From contig CP138906.1 in NCBI GenBank assembly GCA_033977085.1, positions 3,286,001 to 3,350,000 of the forward strand: a DNA stretch of 64,000 nucleotides, written 5' to 3'. Origin of the DNA: Apirhabdus apintestini. Its GTDB lineage: Bacteria; Pseudomonadota; Gammaproteobacteria; Enterobacterales; Enterobacteriaceae. Below are positions 43,606-55,681 of this stretch, piece by piece. Positions within the stretch are counted from its first letter, which is position 1. Each line of letters starts with the position of its first letter. The position numbers were made by a program, and so were the translations under genes. The notes under the pieces are model-generated. The model was not told the DNA's origin and made no database searches. It saw only the letters and a program-made list of their open reading frames with translations.

Positions 43606-46144
43606 TTATTCGCCCTCCTGGCTATCAGCTATATTTCGCGGATATTCAATTTTTAACTGCGATGGCATAGACGTAAATATTGGAGATGTCTTTCCATCTG
43701 CACCAGAAATGCCCTCATAAACGTCCCCTTCAGCCGTCGTAATTTTATATGTGGTGAAGGGCTTGACTGCCCCACTGGCTGATGACGTTGTGGTAAACCC
43801 TTCGCTGTACCCTTTAGGAAAAGTCACAGGTGGTGTATCTAAACTGGCAGGTCCGGTCTGATTCACATTCGCTGCTTTCAGTAAAATATTCCCCGGGCAT
43901 CCCAGTTCTATATTCCCGCCGCTAAGCTTTATATAAGCGCCCCCACAACTTAAAACCAGCTCCTGGCTGGCATTCACCTTTACACTTCCCTGACCACTGG
44001 TGATGGTGATGTCCTGTAGCGCCGAGACATTCATGGCATCCGCCTGCGCCTGAATATCAACCTTCCCTGCCCCGGCATACATTTTCATTCCTGCAGCCTG
44101 TGCAAACAAACTTACAGCCTCGCTTGCCGCTACAGTGAACGATTGCCCGGTGCTGATATCCGTGTTTTCCCCGGACATCAGACCAATACTTGCCCCGCCT
44201 GAAGCAAGCCGGACAGCCTCAGGACTGAGAATGCCTATTCCAGCGGGAGCACTGGCCAGCATTCCTGGCATTTTAAGATATTTCAGTGAGCTGTTTAGCG
44301 TCTTTTGGCTGTCGATGTCAGATACTGTCGCCTGTGCCCCTTTCGCAGCAGCCTGGAGGCTTCTTGCCAGCGTGAGTGCCTGATCCAGTTGTTCTACAGC
44401 CCTGTCCATTTCAAGCATTTTACTGCCGACGTCAGGCTGAGCATCTGCAGTAAGCAGAATGCCCTTACCACCACGAACGCTGACCCAGTCGTTAGTGCGT
44501 AACTCTGCCCCTTCACCACGAAGAACCCCGGAAGCATTGACGTTGTGCCCTAAATTCAGTTGGGTCTTACCCCGAATTCGGTACTGAGCTTAATGTGCTC
44601 TTCGCCGCGCTTGTCCTCCATCCGCAGCTTGTTCAGGCCAGCCAGTGCGAATGACGTTGCGAGTGCTGTTGGCCTCCGTAACATGGTCAACGTGGCGGGA
44701 GTCGTGGAGGGCATGAGCAATATACGGACGATCCGGATCGCCTTCATGGAATGCAATGGCAACTTCAGTACCCTGTATCAGCGGGAAGTGGAAGCCGTAT
44801 TTGTCACCACCGTAAGGCTTGGCAAAGCGCACGGGCATACTTTCCATGCCCTGACGTTTGTCGTCGCGGTCGGCATCAAACTTCACCCGGTACATGCCGG
44901 ATGCATCCTGCCAGGCGTAGATGTCGTTATCTTTGGCGCTGGTCACGCGCGCCATCAGCGTGCCGCTGACCACCGGGCGCTTTTTAGCGGCAGGACGCCA
45001 GCAGCGGTTCTCGTAGTACGGCATGGCCGCCCATTCCACCTTCAGCGCGCTCTGACGGCTGGCAGAGTAACCGGCGCTGATGATGACGAGACCGTTTTCG
45101 GTTTCACGCGGCAGCGTCGGCGGGATAGCCGTTTCGGTGATAGTCAACACCTGAGACGGGCCCAGGGTATGGTCGGTACTGCTACCGGTCACGGTAGTCT
45201 GGGTGGACAGAAAACGTTCATGTTCCAGGCGTGCCCAGAAGTTACCTGTTTCCGCTGCGGGATTAATTTTGTCGCCACGTTCAAGGTGACGCGAGCGATA
45301 ATGGTACACATCGCCGTAGGTGTTCCCTTCCCCGTCACCGCGGGTCATGTCCGCCGGCACGGACGTCAGGACGTTCTGGGCTTCGCGGTGATTGTAATCG
45401 CTGGCGGTGACCGAGCGCTCCACTACGTTATGCCACACGTGCACGTCCCATACCGAGTCGGCCGCATTGTCATTCGCCCCTGACGGGCTGTTCAGCGGGA
45501 GTTTTTACCAAACGTCCAGGCGCTCTGCTTGTCCGCAAAGTGCACCACTTCGGTCTTAGTGTCAGGCTGCAGGGTAAAGAAGTAAAAATCCCCACTTCGG
45601 CCAGCAGACGTTCAATAAAGGCGAGGTCATTTTCCTGATACTGGTTAATCTGTTCACGCTTTGGATACTCAGCTTTGAGGATAAACTCATACTCCCAGCC
45701 TTTGAGCCCATGCTCCGTGAGCACCTCTGCCACCACTTCCGGCACCGACTTGTTAACGAAAAAGCGGTGAGTACGGAACTGATTGCCCAGCAACGCCAGA
45801 AACGGCTCCAGCACAATGCAGTACTGCGCTTCATCTGCAGAACCACCGGTACGCTCGAAACGGGTCACCACCCCGTGAACCACCTTGCGCTGCGTAAGGG
45901 AAAGCAAATGGCCCGCGCCCATGGTCAGGGTCGCCGGCTTGCTCAGCATCTGGCGGGAATCAATGTTCTTGTCGGCACTGGTAAAGTTGATGGTGTAGCA
46001 GTAAAGCTCGCTCATCGCTTCTGAACCACTGAAGTCCTCCACATCGATAGCTGCTGTACAGGAAGGAATATCGAGGCGGTAGCGGTTCAGTGCTTTTCCG
46101 GTGACGGTGGCCACCATCGTGTTCAGGGTATCCGTCAGGCTCAT
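43606..46144 (-). CDS. vgrG: VgrG spike protein (four frame breaks)
   Basis: About 846 residues. N-terminal gp27-like part (RYRLDIPSCTAAIDVEDFSG, ERLLAEVGIFYFF), gp5-like part with RVKFDADRDDKRQGMESMPV and IQGTEVAIAFHEGDPDRPYI, then a DUF2345 beta-helix (GSVKVNASQELVLSCGGAYI, GGNIELGCPGNILLKAANV). A C-terminal tail from about TTYKITTAEGDVYEGISGADG is a short extra domain that may load the lipase effector. Breaks near 45585, 45500, 44650 and 44580 are single-base, three in homopolymers. Confidence 0.92.
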
Positions 46145-46224
46145 GGCGTTGACTCCATTGTGTATTCGGTTATTCCATCAGGGCTGGCGCGGGCCAGTAT
46201 CGGTCACAGGAATTGAGAAAGAGA

Positions 46225-46452
46225 TTATTTTTTTCGACGTGTTTTCAGCCAGTAGAATAGCTTCATCAGGAGGTACGCCCCGACAGCACACAACGTTATT
46301 TTAATCACGATGATATGCATCTCGAAGCTGTCCATCGCTTCTTCCCCGTCACCACTAATATGAATATGGGCCTTCACAAAACTCGCAACCCATGCATCAG
46401 GAATGAAGTGGATCCCGCTCCAGAACAGCACAATAAACAGCAGGATTTTCAT
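46225..46452 (-). CDS. Small two-helix membrane protein, probable immunity to the Tlde1-like effector
   Basis: 75 residues, intact. Two membrane helices (LLFIVLFWSGIHFI and VIKITLCAVGAYLLMKLFYWL) with a short loop between and a basic tail (KTRRKK). The loop (HIHISGDGEEAMDSFEMH) would lie in the periplasm if both ends are inside. The start overlaps the effector stop (ATGA), typical of effector-immunity pairs. Function inferred from position and topology. Confidence 0.6.
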   Translation of the reverse strand: MKILLFIVLFWSGIHFIPDAWVASFVKAHIHISGDGEEAMDSFEMHIIVIKITLCAVGAYLLMKLFYWLKTRRKK

Positions 46453-47054
46453 TCAGCATTCTCCGCTCTCTTTTTCAGAGCCTGCTGTGTCCGGCGTTTC
46501 TCAGCCTCTTTTCGTTCTTCGGTTTCTTTATCACACAGGCTGTAGTCCGGGGTACCACGCACATCGATACGGGCATAGGCCTTCAGGCCATTGCCGCCAG
46601 GAACAGGGAACGTCCCCCGCTGCAGTAGCAGACGTCGCAGATGCTGAAAATCACTGGTTCGGCGAAGGGTGATACAGCCCCAGGACTCACCGGAACCATC
46701 GCTGTTCAAAGGATGAAGACGGAATCCTGTACGGTTCAGGCCATTCACCATGATGCCGTCTCTTTTAGTTTTATCGCTGAAAAGGGCAAACCATTCGGAA
46801 TGGTGATTTCGGTAACCATGCCAGGCATCGATCGCCTCTGCCCGGACTCGGTTATACAGGCTGCCGGCAGGCCTGTCGGTCACCCAGTAAGTCCCCGGCG
46901 GGATAGCAGCATTTTCATGGTCAGCACAGTCAGGATTATTCATATAAAAATCCACGCCCGTCAGCACTTCAAAAGTCCCGATGCCATAGCATTTCAGGTA
47001 CGCCGTTTTGCCATCCGCCGACAGGTTGCCGTAATCCATCATGCAAATCTGCAT
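46449..47054 (-). CDS. Tlde1-like L,D-transpeptidase effector (DUF2778)
   Basis: 201 residues from ATG 47054 (MQICMMDYGNLSADG), 6 bases after GGAGG and 1 bp past the clpV stop. Active-site text FRLHPLNSDGSGESWGCITL gives the His...Ser-x-Gly-Cys arrangement of L,D-transpeptidase-like enzymes. Family members such as Salmonella Tlde1 act on the tetrapeptide stems of peptidoglycan in the target periplasm. The C-terminal 35 residues are strongly charged (KETEERKEAEKRR). Intact frame. Confidence 0.82.
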   Translation of the reverse strand: MQICMMDYGNLSADGKTAYLKCYGIGTFEVLTGVDFYMNNPDCADHENAAIPPGTYWVTDRPAGSLYNRVRAEAIDAWHGYRNHHSEWFALFSDKTKRDGIMVNGLNRTGFRLHPLNSDGSGESWGCITLRRTSDFQHLRRLLLQRGTFPVPGGNGLKAYARIDVRGTPDYSLCDKETEERKEAEKRRTQQALKKRAENAE

Positions 47055-47055
47055 T

Positions 47056-49701
47056 TCAGCCTCCGTGCGCCTCATTAAACGCCAGTACAATCCCTTCCTC
47101 ATCATTCCAGCCGAACGTCAGGGAGTGTGGTTTCTGCTTCGCAGCCATGTGGGTCAGCAGTTGTTGACTCAGCACCGGCAGAATTTGCTGGCTGAGCAGG
47201 CTGTCGACGTTGCGCGCACCGGTATCCGGCAGCAGGCAGGCGGCGGTCAGCGCGTCGTAGAGGCTCTCATCAATCTGCGTGGTCAGGCCGTAGTGACGGT
47301 TCAGACGCCTGCTGACCTGAGCCAGTTTCATTTCCACGATGGTACGCATGGCAGCTTCCGCCAGCGGGCGGTAAATCACGGTCTGGAAACGGGCCAGCAG
47401 CGCCGGCTGGAAGTGGTCGCGTAATATCGGGCGCAGCAGCTCGTGCAGGTCGCCTTCGGTGGCCTCCGGCTGTTCATCGAGCAGTTGCATCAGGTGGTCA
47501 CTACCGAGATTCGAGGTCATCAGGATGACGGTATTGCGAAAGTCGATTTCGCGCCCTTCGCCGTCGCGCATAAAGCCGCGGTCAAACACCTGGTAGAACA
47601 GGTTCATGACGTCACGGTGTGCTTTTTCCACCTCATCGAGAAGCACCACACTGTACGGGCGCTTGCGAACCGCTTCGGTGAGAATACCGCCCTGACCGTA
47701 ACCCACGTAACCCGGAGGCGAGCCTTTCAGCTCGCGACACCGTGTGCGGCTCCTGGTATTCGGACAGGTTGATGGTGATGAGGGATTTCTCACCGCCGTA
47801 CAGCACGTCCGCCAGCGCCAGTGCAGTTTCGGTCTTACCGGTGCCACTCGGGCCAACCAGCAGGAACACGCCCTGCGGACCGTTCTCGGAAGTGAGACCC
47901 GTTTTTGCCGCACGCAGGCGCCGGGCGATGGCGGTCAGCGCCACGTCCTGCCCGACCACGCGCTTGCCGATTTCGTTTTCGAGTGTCAGCAGTTCGGTCT
48001 GTTCATCTTTCATCAGTGAGGAGAGCGGCACGCCGGTCCAGTCGGCAATCACGTTGGCAACCATACGGATATCCACATCCGGCCGGATTAGTGCACCGTC
48101 CTGCTGCAGAAAATCCAGCTGTTGCTGCAGGGTGTGAATATCTGCCTGACGACTGATGTCCTGACGGCAGGCTATCAGCTCCCCGACCAGCTGGCGCTCT
48201 ACCTCAAGACGGGCTTCCTGCGTTTTCAGCCCGATTCAAGCTCCGTACGCAGCGTGTCAATGACTGCCAGCCGGTCACCGTGTGAGGATGCGCCTGCGGC
48301 AATGTCCTCCAGCAAGTCCTGTGTTTCCATCCCAAGCGCTATCAGACGGGATTTCAGGCGTACAATGGCTTCCGGCACGGTATCAAGACTCATGCGCACG
48401 CGCGCGGCGGCGGTATCCAGCAAATCAACCGCCTTGTCCGGCAGCTGGCGGCCGGTCAGGTAGCGACGGGACAGTGTAACCGCGGCACGGACCGCATCGT
48501 CGGTGATGTGCACGTTATGGTGTTCGGCATAGCGGGATTTGAGACCACGCAGCATCAGGCAGGCGGTGTCATCATCCGGCTCGTCGACCTTCACCATCTG
48601 GAAGCGGCGCTCCAGCGCGGCATCGCGTTCGAAGTACTGCTTATATTCAGACCATGTGGTGGCGGCGATAGTGCGAAGTTCGCCACGCGCCAGCGCAGGT
48701 TTCAATAGGTTGGCCGCATCTGCGCCTCCCGCCTGGTTACCCGCGCCGATGATGGTGTGGGCTTCGTCAATAAACAGCAAAATTGGGGTAGGCGACTGCT
48801 GTACAGCATCGATGACGTTTTTCAGGCGCTGTTCGAACTCACCTTTCACTCCTGCACCTGCCTGCAACAGGCCGAGGTCGAGAGTGCGCAGAATAACCGG
48901 TTTCAGGCTTTCCGGAACGTTGCCTTCAGCGATACGTAAAGCCATACCTTCCACCAGCGCCGTTTTGCCGACGCCTGGTTCACCCACCAGAATCGGGTTG
49001 TTCTTGCGACGCCGCGAGAGAATGTCCACCATCTGGCGGATTTCAGTATCACGACCAAAGACCGGGTCAATCCTGCCCTCTTTCGCTTTGGCGGTGACGT
49101 CGAGCGTAAATTTATCCAGCGCATTTTGCAGCGCGGGGTCAGTTCCCCTCTTTCAGTTCTGCCCCCACCGGACGGCCAACAAACTCCACCTCACCACCGT
49201 GGCTCTGCGCCAGCTCTGCTTCCTGCTGCAAGGCCGGACGTTCGTCCGACTGCGCGTCGAGCAGCGGACGCAGACGCTCCAGCTGGCTCTGGCCCAGCGT
49301 CAGCAGCGGCCACAGCCCGTCACAGCGAACCAGTTTCTGTTTGTCAACCAGCGCCATCAGCAGATGGATGCTGCGTATTTGTTCCTCGCCGTTAAGAGAA
49401 GCAATCAGCCAGGCTTCCTGTAGAAGAGACTGAATGGCATCAGACAGCTGTGGGCGGTGGCGAACCGAGCGCGGCTGCTTGTCCAGCCAGCCCAGCAAAT
49501 CCTGCCAGATGGCGTCCATATCCCACTCGTAGCGGCGTGCCAGCACCGTCAGATCACCTTCCCCTGTTCGAGCAGCTTCAGCAGCCAGTGCTCCGGCAAA
49601 ATTTCCGCATGGGTGCGGGTCTGGCTGAGCGACGCTGCGCCTTCCATCGCACGGGCACAGTAAGGGTTCAGACGTCGCAACAGGATGGCTGGATTTTCCA
49701 T
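47056..49701 (-). CDS. clpV: ClpV (TssH) sheath-recycling ATPase (several frame breaks)
   Basis: About 882 residues. Starts MENPAILLRRLNPYCARAME at 49701. First AAA+ domain: Walker A GEPGVGKTALV, Walker B ILLFIDEAHTI. Second: VGPSGTGKTETALAL and VVLLDEVEKAH, with SPPGYVGYGQGG. ClpV disassembles the contracted TssBC sheath. Breaks near 49566, 49145, 48235 and 47735 split it into five open pieces; each is restored by one base. It is separated from hcp by a terminator and may have its own promoter. Confidence 0.94.
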
Positions 49702-49836
49702 TTTTCTCTCTCTTGATGGCTTCCGGGCACGCTACCGCCCTTCGCTGTTTCCCGTTCAGGGGACCAAAGCGCATATGGTCAGGCTGGCAGTTTGTGGTTT
49801 TCTTTGCTGAAAGCCCGTTACGTACAGGCACTCAGC

Positions 49837-49865
49837 AAAAAACTGCGGACAGGGCCCTGTCCGCA
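49837..49865 (-). terminator. Terminator between hcp and clpV
   Basis: A 22-bp perfect palindrome (49844-49865, arms TGCGGACAGGG) followed in the direction of transcription by six T. It lies 6 bp after the hcp stop and should end most hcp transcripts, so tube protein can be made in excess over ClpV and downstream genes. Confidence 0.9.
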
Positions 49866-49871
49866 TGCGAC

Positions 49872-50363
49872 TTACGCAGTGGCGCGTTCGTTCCAGGAAT
49901 CGGAATGAATGATGTTGCCGTCTTTGTAGGTCCAGGTGATTTTTTCGTAACGCAGTTCGATCTGCTCAAGGTGGTTGTGCTTCTCGAAAGAAGGATCCTT
50001 GATGTCGTGCATCACAGGATTCACTTTCACCACTTTCACGTTCTCAAGTTTGGTGTTGAAGTACTCCACTTCCTGGCCCGCGTCGTTGATTTTGTACCAC
50101 TTGAATTCCGCAGACTTGAGGGTCTGACCGGTGGTCACAGCCTTGTACAGGTACGGGCTGGACGAGTCGATTTCCTTGGTGAACAGGAACGGGGTGTGGA
50201 TACGGGTACCGGTCAGCTTGCCGGTGTTGTTGTCAGTCGGAATGTACAGGTTATGCTCCTGAGCGACAACTTCGATGCTGCCTTCACGATCCTGAACGTC
50301 AACAGACCCTTTAATGTCCGCGCCGCCGTCGTCTTTCAGCCAAAGATAAACAGGAATTGCCAT
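49872..50363 (-). CDS. hcp: Hcp tube protein, T6SS locus B
   Basis: 163 residues, intact: MAIPVYLWLKDDGGADIKGS ... EQIELRYEKITWTYKDG. Typical Hcp with a C-terminal strand that ends NERATA. Its ribosome site GGAGAG is formed by the last codons of the upstream ompA-like gene. Nearly identical to the partial Hcp of locus A. Confidence 0.97.
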   Translation of the reverse strand: MAIPVYLWLKDDGGADIKGSVDVQDREGSIEVVAQEHNLYIPTDNNTGKLTGTRIHTPFLFTKEIDSSSPYLYKAVTTGQTLKSAEFKWYKINDAGQEVEYFNTKLENVKVVKVNPVMHDIKDPSFEKHNHLEQIELRYEKITWTYKDGNIIHSDSWNERATA

Positions 50364-50368
50364 GGGAA

Positions 50369-52092
50369 TTACTCTCCATTGTGTTGTGATGCGCCATCAT
50401 CCTGCGATGACGCCTGGGTGTGGCCCGGTATCTGACAGGCGTTCGCCTGCGGTACCAGACTGATTTCGACACGGCGGTTGAGCGCACGGCCCTCCGGGGT
50501 GTCATTGGTTGCGATCGGACGGCTTGCGCCATAGCCCTGCACCGCAAAACAGCTTTCCGGCACGTCACCGGTATCACGCATCCAGTTGCGCACCCCTTCG
50601 GCACGTTTCAGGGACAACGTCTGGTTCAGTTGCGGATTGCCGGTGTTATCGGTGTGCCCGGACACGACAATCAGCCAGCCCGGCTTCTGCCTTCACGCCG
50701 ACCAGAGAATTCACCAGCATTTTGGTGGAGCCTGCTTTCAGCTCGAACTTGCCGGAATCGAACAGCGACATGCTGTCGAGGCGAATGGTTTTCGGGCCCT
50801 GAATGATTTTCTTAATGACTGGTGGAGGCGGGGGCGGAGGGGCCCAGTCACTGACGGCGGCCTCAACGGGCGGAACCATACGCAGCCCCTGATACAGTCC
50901 CACGCGATAACGCAGTGGCTCCCCCGACGTTGCCAGTCGTCCAGCAATGCGCCATCGGCCCGCAGACGCTGCTGCGCCCGCAGTTTCGGGGCAACAGGCT
51001 TCCCCGTAAGCTGGTGATACAACGCAAGGTGATCGCCAACATTACGAATGAGACGCTGGTTGTTCATCCAGGACGCCAGCATGGCAAGTGCCAGGAAAAT
51101 CCCGCCCAGTAACCCGGCGTAACGCCAGAACACCATTCTGCGACTTACACCACGTCGGCGTGGCAACGCCGGCAGCAGCAGTTCAGGCAGCGGCAGTGGC
51201 TCTGTTGTGACGGTCGCATCCGGTGGCAGCGCCGTCACGGCGATGATGTGCTGTTGCCAGAGATTGCCCGCGATACCGCTCACCGGCACCATGCACATGC
51301 CCTGCACGCAGGGCTTCAACACCGGCAGCTCGCCCTCTCGGGCCAACAGCAGGTCATTGACCGCGCAATTCTGCCAGGCAAGCAGACTGTCCAGCCACAA
51401 AATCTGACTCAGACGGGAAAGACGTCCGTCTGATCCGGTCTCCCGGGCCCATTCCGCCAGTGACACATTGCCCTGACCTGGCTGATATACCTGAATACCG
51501 CTCCATTGACTGACAGTGGTAAACCAGACCGGCTCCGCGTCAGCACAGGCCGCAGATGGCGATACCCAGGTCACGGTCCACAGCGGGGGATCGTGCCGAA
51601 TGCCGCACGGCACTGGATGACAGCACGCTGCCAGCCCCGCAGAGACTGGGTAAAATCATCACCGGATGTGTGCGGCTCGGGTACCACCGCCAGCAACACT
51701 GAAACTTGTGACACCAGCGCCGGGCGGCTCAGACTCAGGTGTTGAGCAAAGAGTGGCAGCTGTTCCGCATCCTTCACCCGCAGATACCATCCCTGACGGG
51801 TTTCACGATGCCGGGCAGATTCAGCAAACAGCGCGCTGTTATCGCCACACACCAGAATGACCGCGCCCTGAAAATCTTCCGGGGGCAGGCTCTCGTCCAC
51901 AATATCCCTGAGTGCATGTGCCCGCCGCTGCGATGCCCGCCGCTGACGCCAGAGCATCGCCCCGCACACCAGAATGACCAGCAGGCTGAGTGCCACACGA
52001 CTCCCGACCGACAGCGGCCAGAAGCCCAGGATAAGCCACAGTGCCAGTACGCCCGCCAGGGTGGTTAACAGATTCCGGTAAACATCACGCAT
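50369..52092 (-). CDS. T6SS OmpA-domain membrane protein (TagL-like), locus B
   Basis: About 574 residues. N-terminal membrane helices (LTTLAGVLALWLILGFWPL, VALSLLVILVCGAMLW), a middle domain (AVILVCGDNSALFAESA), another hydrophobic segment (YAGLLGGIFLALAMLASWM), a proline run (PPPPPPPVIKK) and a C-terminal OmpA domain (SGHTDNTGNPQLNQTLSLKR, LNRRVEISLVPQ) that should bind peptidoglycan. Breaks near 51600, 50915 and 50680. The start is 3 bp after tssL. Confidence 0.87.
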
Positions 52093-52095
52093 CCT

Positions 52096-52748
52096 TTACC
52101 CCGGTCTGACCGTCTGACTCACCAGTTCGGTGAGGGAGGATGAAAGGAAGAACCACAGCCCCACCAGCACAGCCGTCCCGATAATCCAGGAAAGCCAGTA
52201 CAGACGACGACCGCTGCGCAGGCGGGAGGCCCTTGCGACAATCGGCGCATCCTGCGAAAGCGTAAAGGCAGGCACCCGTTCACCCAGTGCCCGTACCACA
52301 TCTTCACGTCGTTCATCGTCTTCAGCCCGGTACTGCCCGACAAAGCCCAACTGAAGGGTGCGGTACATACAGGTCAGCACCGCCATATCAGGTGCCGTTT
52401 CTTTAAGCAGATTGCGAATACGCTCCCAGAGCTCTTCACCGGCATTCAGGGTGCCAAAAAATGCGCCTGCAGCGGATCGCGCCGCCACGTCAGGTAACCG
52501 TCATCTGTCGACCCGCGATTCAGGACGCTCTCATCCAACAGGGCACACAGCGCATAGACCATGTGATCCCGGCTGATATCGCTGTAGCCTGCCTCCGTCA
52601 GCGCGGCTTTCGCCTCCTGCACCAGGCGGCAGGCCCGGCGGTAGAGCCCTTCCCCGTCGCGGATCTCCTGTCCGCCCCGGAGCTGACTGGCCATCAGCCA
52701 GCCGGGGTAGAACGTACGCTCAATTTGACTCATTTCTGATGTATTCAT
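52096..52748 (-). CDS. tssL: TssL (DotU-like) inner-membrane protein, locus B
   Basis: About 217 residues, starting MNTSEMSQIERTFYPGWLMA at 52748 with ATGA overlap to tssK. Text MVYALCALLDESVLNRG and one C-terminal helix (WLSWIIGTAVLVGLWFFL). The frame is lost in the T6 run near 52458 (AHFFGTLNAGEELW when restored). Shorter than the locus A copy, which has a 40-residue insert. Confidence 0.9.
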
Positions 52749-54081
52749 GTACGCAGCACCGCAAAGAGTTCAAGTTTCACCTCTCCCAGAGAACGCGGGG
52801 TATAGAAGGTACAACTGCCCATTTCAAGCATGGTCCGGGCCACGTCAGAACTCAGGTCCAGCGAAAAGTACTGGTTCTCCAGGCGCAGAGGGATCGCGGC
52901 GGGAACATGCGTCAGAGGTTTGATTTCTATTCCGCTCAGCGCCACGTTCACCACATCCGAGACATCCTCAAAACTGCCCGCCTTACACAGCTGCGGGAAC
53001 CGGGTCTGGGCTCGTGATTCGGCATGGAGGAACGCACCGAGAGATAAAAATCAGCGCCTTCGCTCAGGCGCGCATCGTGAAGGGAGCCTTTCCAGATTTG
53101 GTCCTGATGCTCAAGCTGGATACTGACCACCCTTGATGGCAGGCTGGCTTCCAGTAACTTATCCAGCAAGGCCAGTAACGGCGGGAAGACCCGTTCAGGT
53201 GCAGCATGCTGATACACTGGAATATCACCGGCATCGTGCTCCAGCGAAAAGGTCAGCAGGCTGCCAGCCAGGCGCGCCAGTTCGCGGTACAGCAGTTCCG
53301 GGTGACGACCTGGCGTCTGCAGCAATTCCGTCAACACCGGTTCGGCGCTGTTCAGCGCATTGAGCAGCCAGAACAGGGAGACATCCGCGACCGCAAAGTC
53401 TGCCATCCGCTCATTACTCTCACGACGCATGGCCATCAGACGCTTACGTCGTGCCTGCAAACGAACCAGCAGATCACCCAGTTCAGTGGTCAACAACGGA
53501 CTCGCAGAAACGGAAAGCATCGGCGGAATGAAAGCCGGATCCCGGCTCCATTGTCCCTGTGCATTACGCACCAGACGGGTGACCGGACAGGTCAGGTATG
53601 CGGTATTTTCCTGCGTGGACAAACGCAGTGTGATGGCATTACGCAGAATGGCCAGTTCACCGCTTTCATGCCCGGCCAGCTCCTGCACCACCACACGTTC
53701 CGCTTTCCAGCGCCGCGGGCGTTCACTGTCCTGCCCGCTATCAAGATTGCCGCCGCTGGCGCTCAGCAGCGGCAGTGCAACAACGACGTCAACAGACTCA
53801 GAGCCGCTTGCCGTGGATAAATCACAGACTGGCGGAAGATTATCTGCCAGATCTGTATCAACAATCGTGCCATCCTCGAAACATACCACCACACGGGTGG
53901 CATTCAGGCGAGACAGCGCAAGCGCGGCATCATCAAACTCTGCGGCCACCACACCCCAGGGATAAGAAACCCCCATCCGGGCGACCATGCTGGCAACGTG
54001 CTCATTCCAGCGGGCCTGCTGCTGGAACTGTTGCGGGGCCAGAGCGGCCCCATCCTCCCAAAGTGGGCGGTAAATTTTCAT
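52745..54081 (-). CDS. tssK: TssK baseplate adaptor, locus B (frame break)
   Basis: About 446 residues. MKIYRPLWEDGAALAPQQFQ at 54081, LMAMRRESNERMADFAVADV in the middle, C-terminus GEVKLELFAVLRT. One break near 53020. It lies 18 bp after tssC. By eye only about half of its residues match TssK of locus A. Confidence 0.92.
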
Positions 54082-54099
54082 CCCTGGTTTCCCCTCGCC

Positions 54100-55642
54100 T
54101 TACGATTTGGCTTTCGGCATCTGGGAAACCAGTGACAGGTTGACGTCCATTCCTTCCACCTGGAAGTGTGGCACGGCGTACAGCTTCACGCGGAAGAAGC
54201 CCGGGTTGTCCTCAATGTCTTCCACCACCACTTTCGCATCGCGCAGCGGGTGAGACGCCTGCAGCTCGTCGCCCGGATCGGTCATTTCCGTCACCAGACT
54301 GCGCACCCAGGTGTTGAGCTCGAGCTCCAGCAAACGGCGGTCCTTGGTGGTGCCGATGTTTTCACGCTGAATCAGCTTCAGGCAGTGCGCAATACGGGAC
54401 AGCAGGAAGATGTACGGCAGACGGGCGTTGATGCGGCTGTTGGCCGTGGCATCCGCGGTGTCATACAGGGCCGGCTTCTGGGTGGAGTTAGCGCTGAAGA
54501 AACAGGAGTAATCTCTGTTCTTATAATAACTTAGTGGAATAAAGCCCAGGTTCGCAAACTCAAACTCACGGGTTTCCGGGATCATCACTTCTGACGGGAT
54601 CTTCACCTGGTTGCCGGTACCGAGGTCATACAGATGAATAGGCAGGTCCTGAACGGCACCACCAGCCTGTGGGCCACGGATTTGCACACACCAGCCGTTG
54701 TTGATGAAGCTGCGAACCATATTGGATGCAAAGGCAAACGAGGCGTTGGTCCACAGGTATTTATCGTGATCCGGGCCTTTGACTTCTTCCACGTAGTTAA
54801 AGCTACGAACCGGCACAGTGTCCGGGCCATACGGCAGGCGACCCAGCACACGCGGCATCACCAGACCGATATAGCGGGAATCGTCCGTCTCACGGAAGGA
54901 TTTCCACTTGATGTACTCCGCACGATCGAAGTAGTTACCAATGTCCTTGATGGCTGCAACTTCCTCCATTGAGTCCTTGAGGAAAAATTTCGGGCCGGCA
55001 GAGCCGATAAACGGCATATGCGCAGCGGCAGACACTTTTGAAATGTTGCGCAGCAGAGCAACATCCTGCGCAGACGCATCAAATTCGTAGGCGGAAATCA
55101 GCGCGGCAATCGGCTCACCGCCCGGGGTGTCATACTCATCGATGTATGTATGTTTATACAGTCCACTCTGAATGATTTCCGGGCTGTCTTCGAAGTCCTG
55201 ACGCAGGTCTTCTTTGGACATATCCAGCAGCTCCACCTTCACGTTCTGACGGAAATCGGTTTTATCCACCAGGGACTGCACTCCGCGCCACAGGCTTTCA
55301 ACAGCCTGGAAGTCCGGGTGGTGCATAACCGCATCCAGCTGGCGGCTAATCTGGTAGTCCAGCTCCGCAATGTGGTGGTCGATGAGGTTGCGGTCGAGCT
55401 TCTCCACTTTTGAGCCAGATTTTGTCAGGCACTCCGGGAACACCTGCATCCCGGCAGTTAATCGTTCATCCGCGGTCGCATCCGACATCGCCTGCGCGTC
55501 CTGCCAGATGTCCAGCGCACTCAGGCTCAGAGACCGGGTTCAGGTTGATTTTTTCAAACAGGGACGCATAAACCCCGCCCGCAGCAGGACGTTCCAGCAC
55601 CACGCTTTCGCCACCAGCCGCATTCTCATTTTTTACAGACAT
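54100..55642 (-). CDS. tssC: TssC sheath large subunit, locus B
   Basis: About 514 residues. Start MSVKNENAAGGESV at 55642 by analogy with locus A and the spacing to AAGGA. The frame breaks near 55522 where GAGCCTGAG should read GAGCTGAG; restored it reads VSELSALDIWQDAQAMSDATA. The rest is intact to PKAKS at 54100. Almost the same protein as TssC of locus A. Confidence 0.94.
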
Positions 55643-55681
55643 CAGCATCTTCCTTTTTAATCCGTTAAATCATCGTGACCG

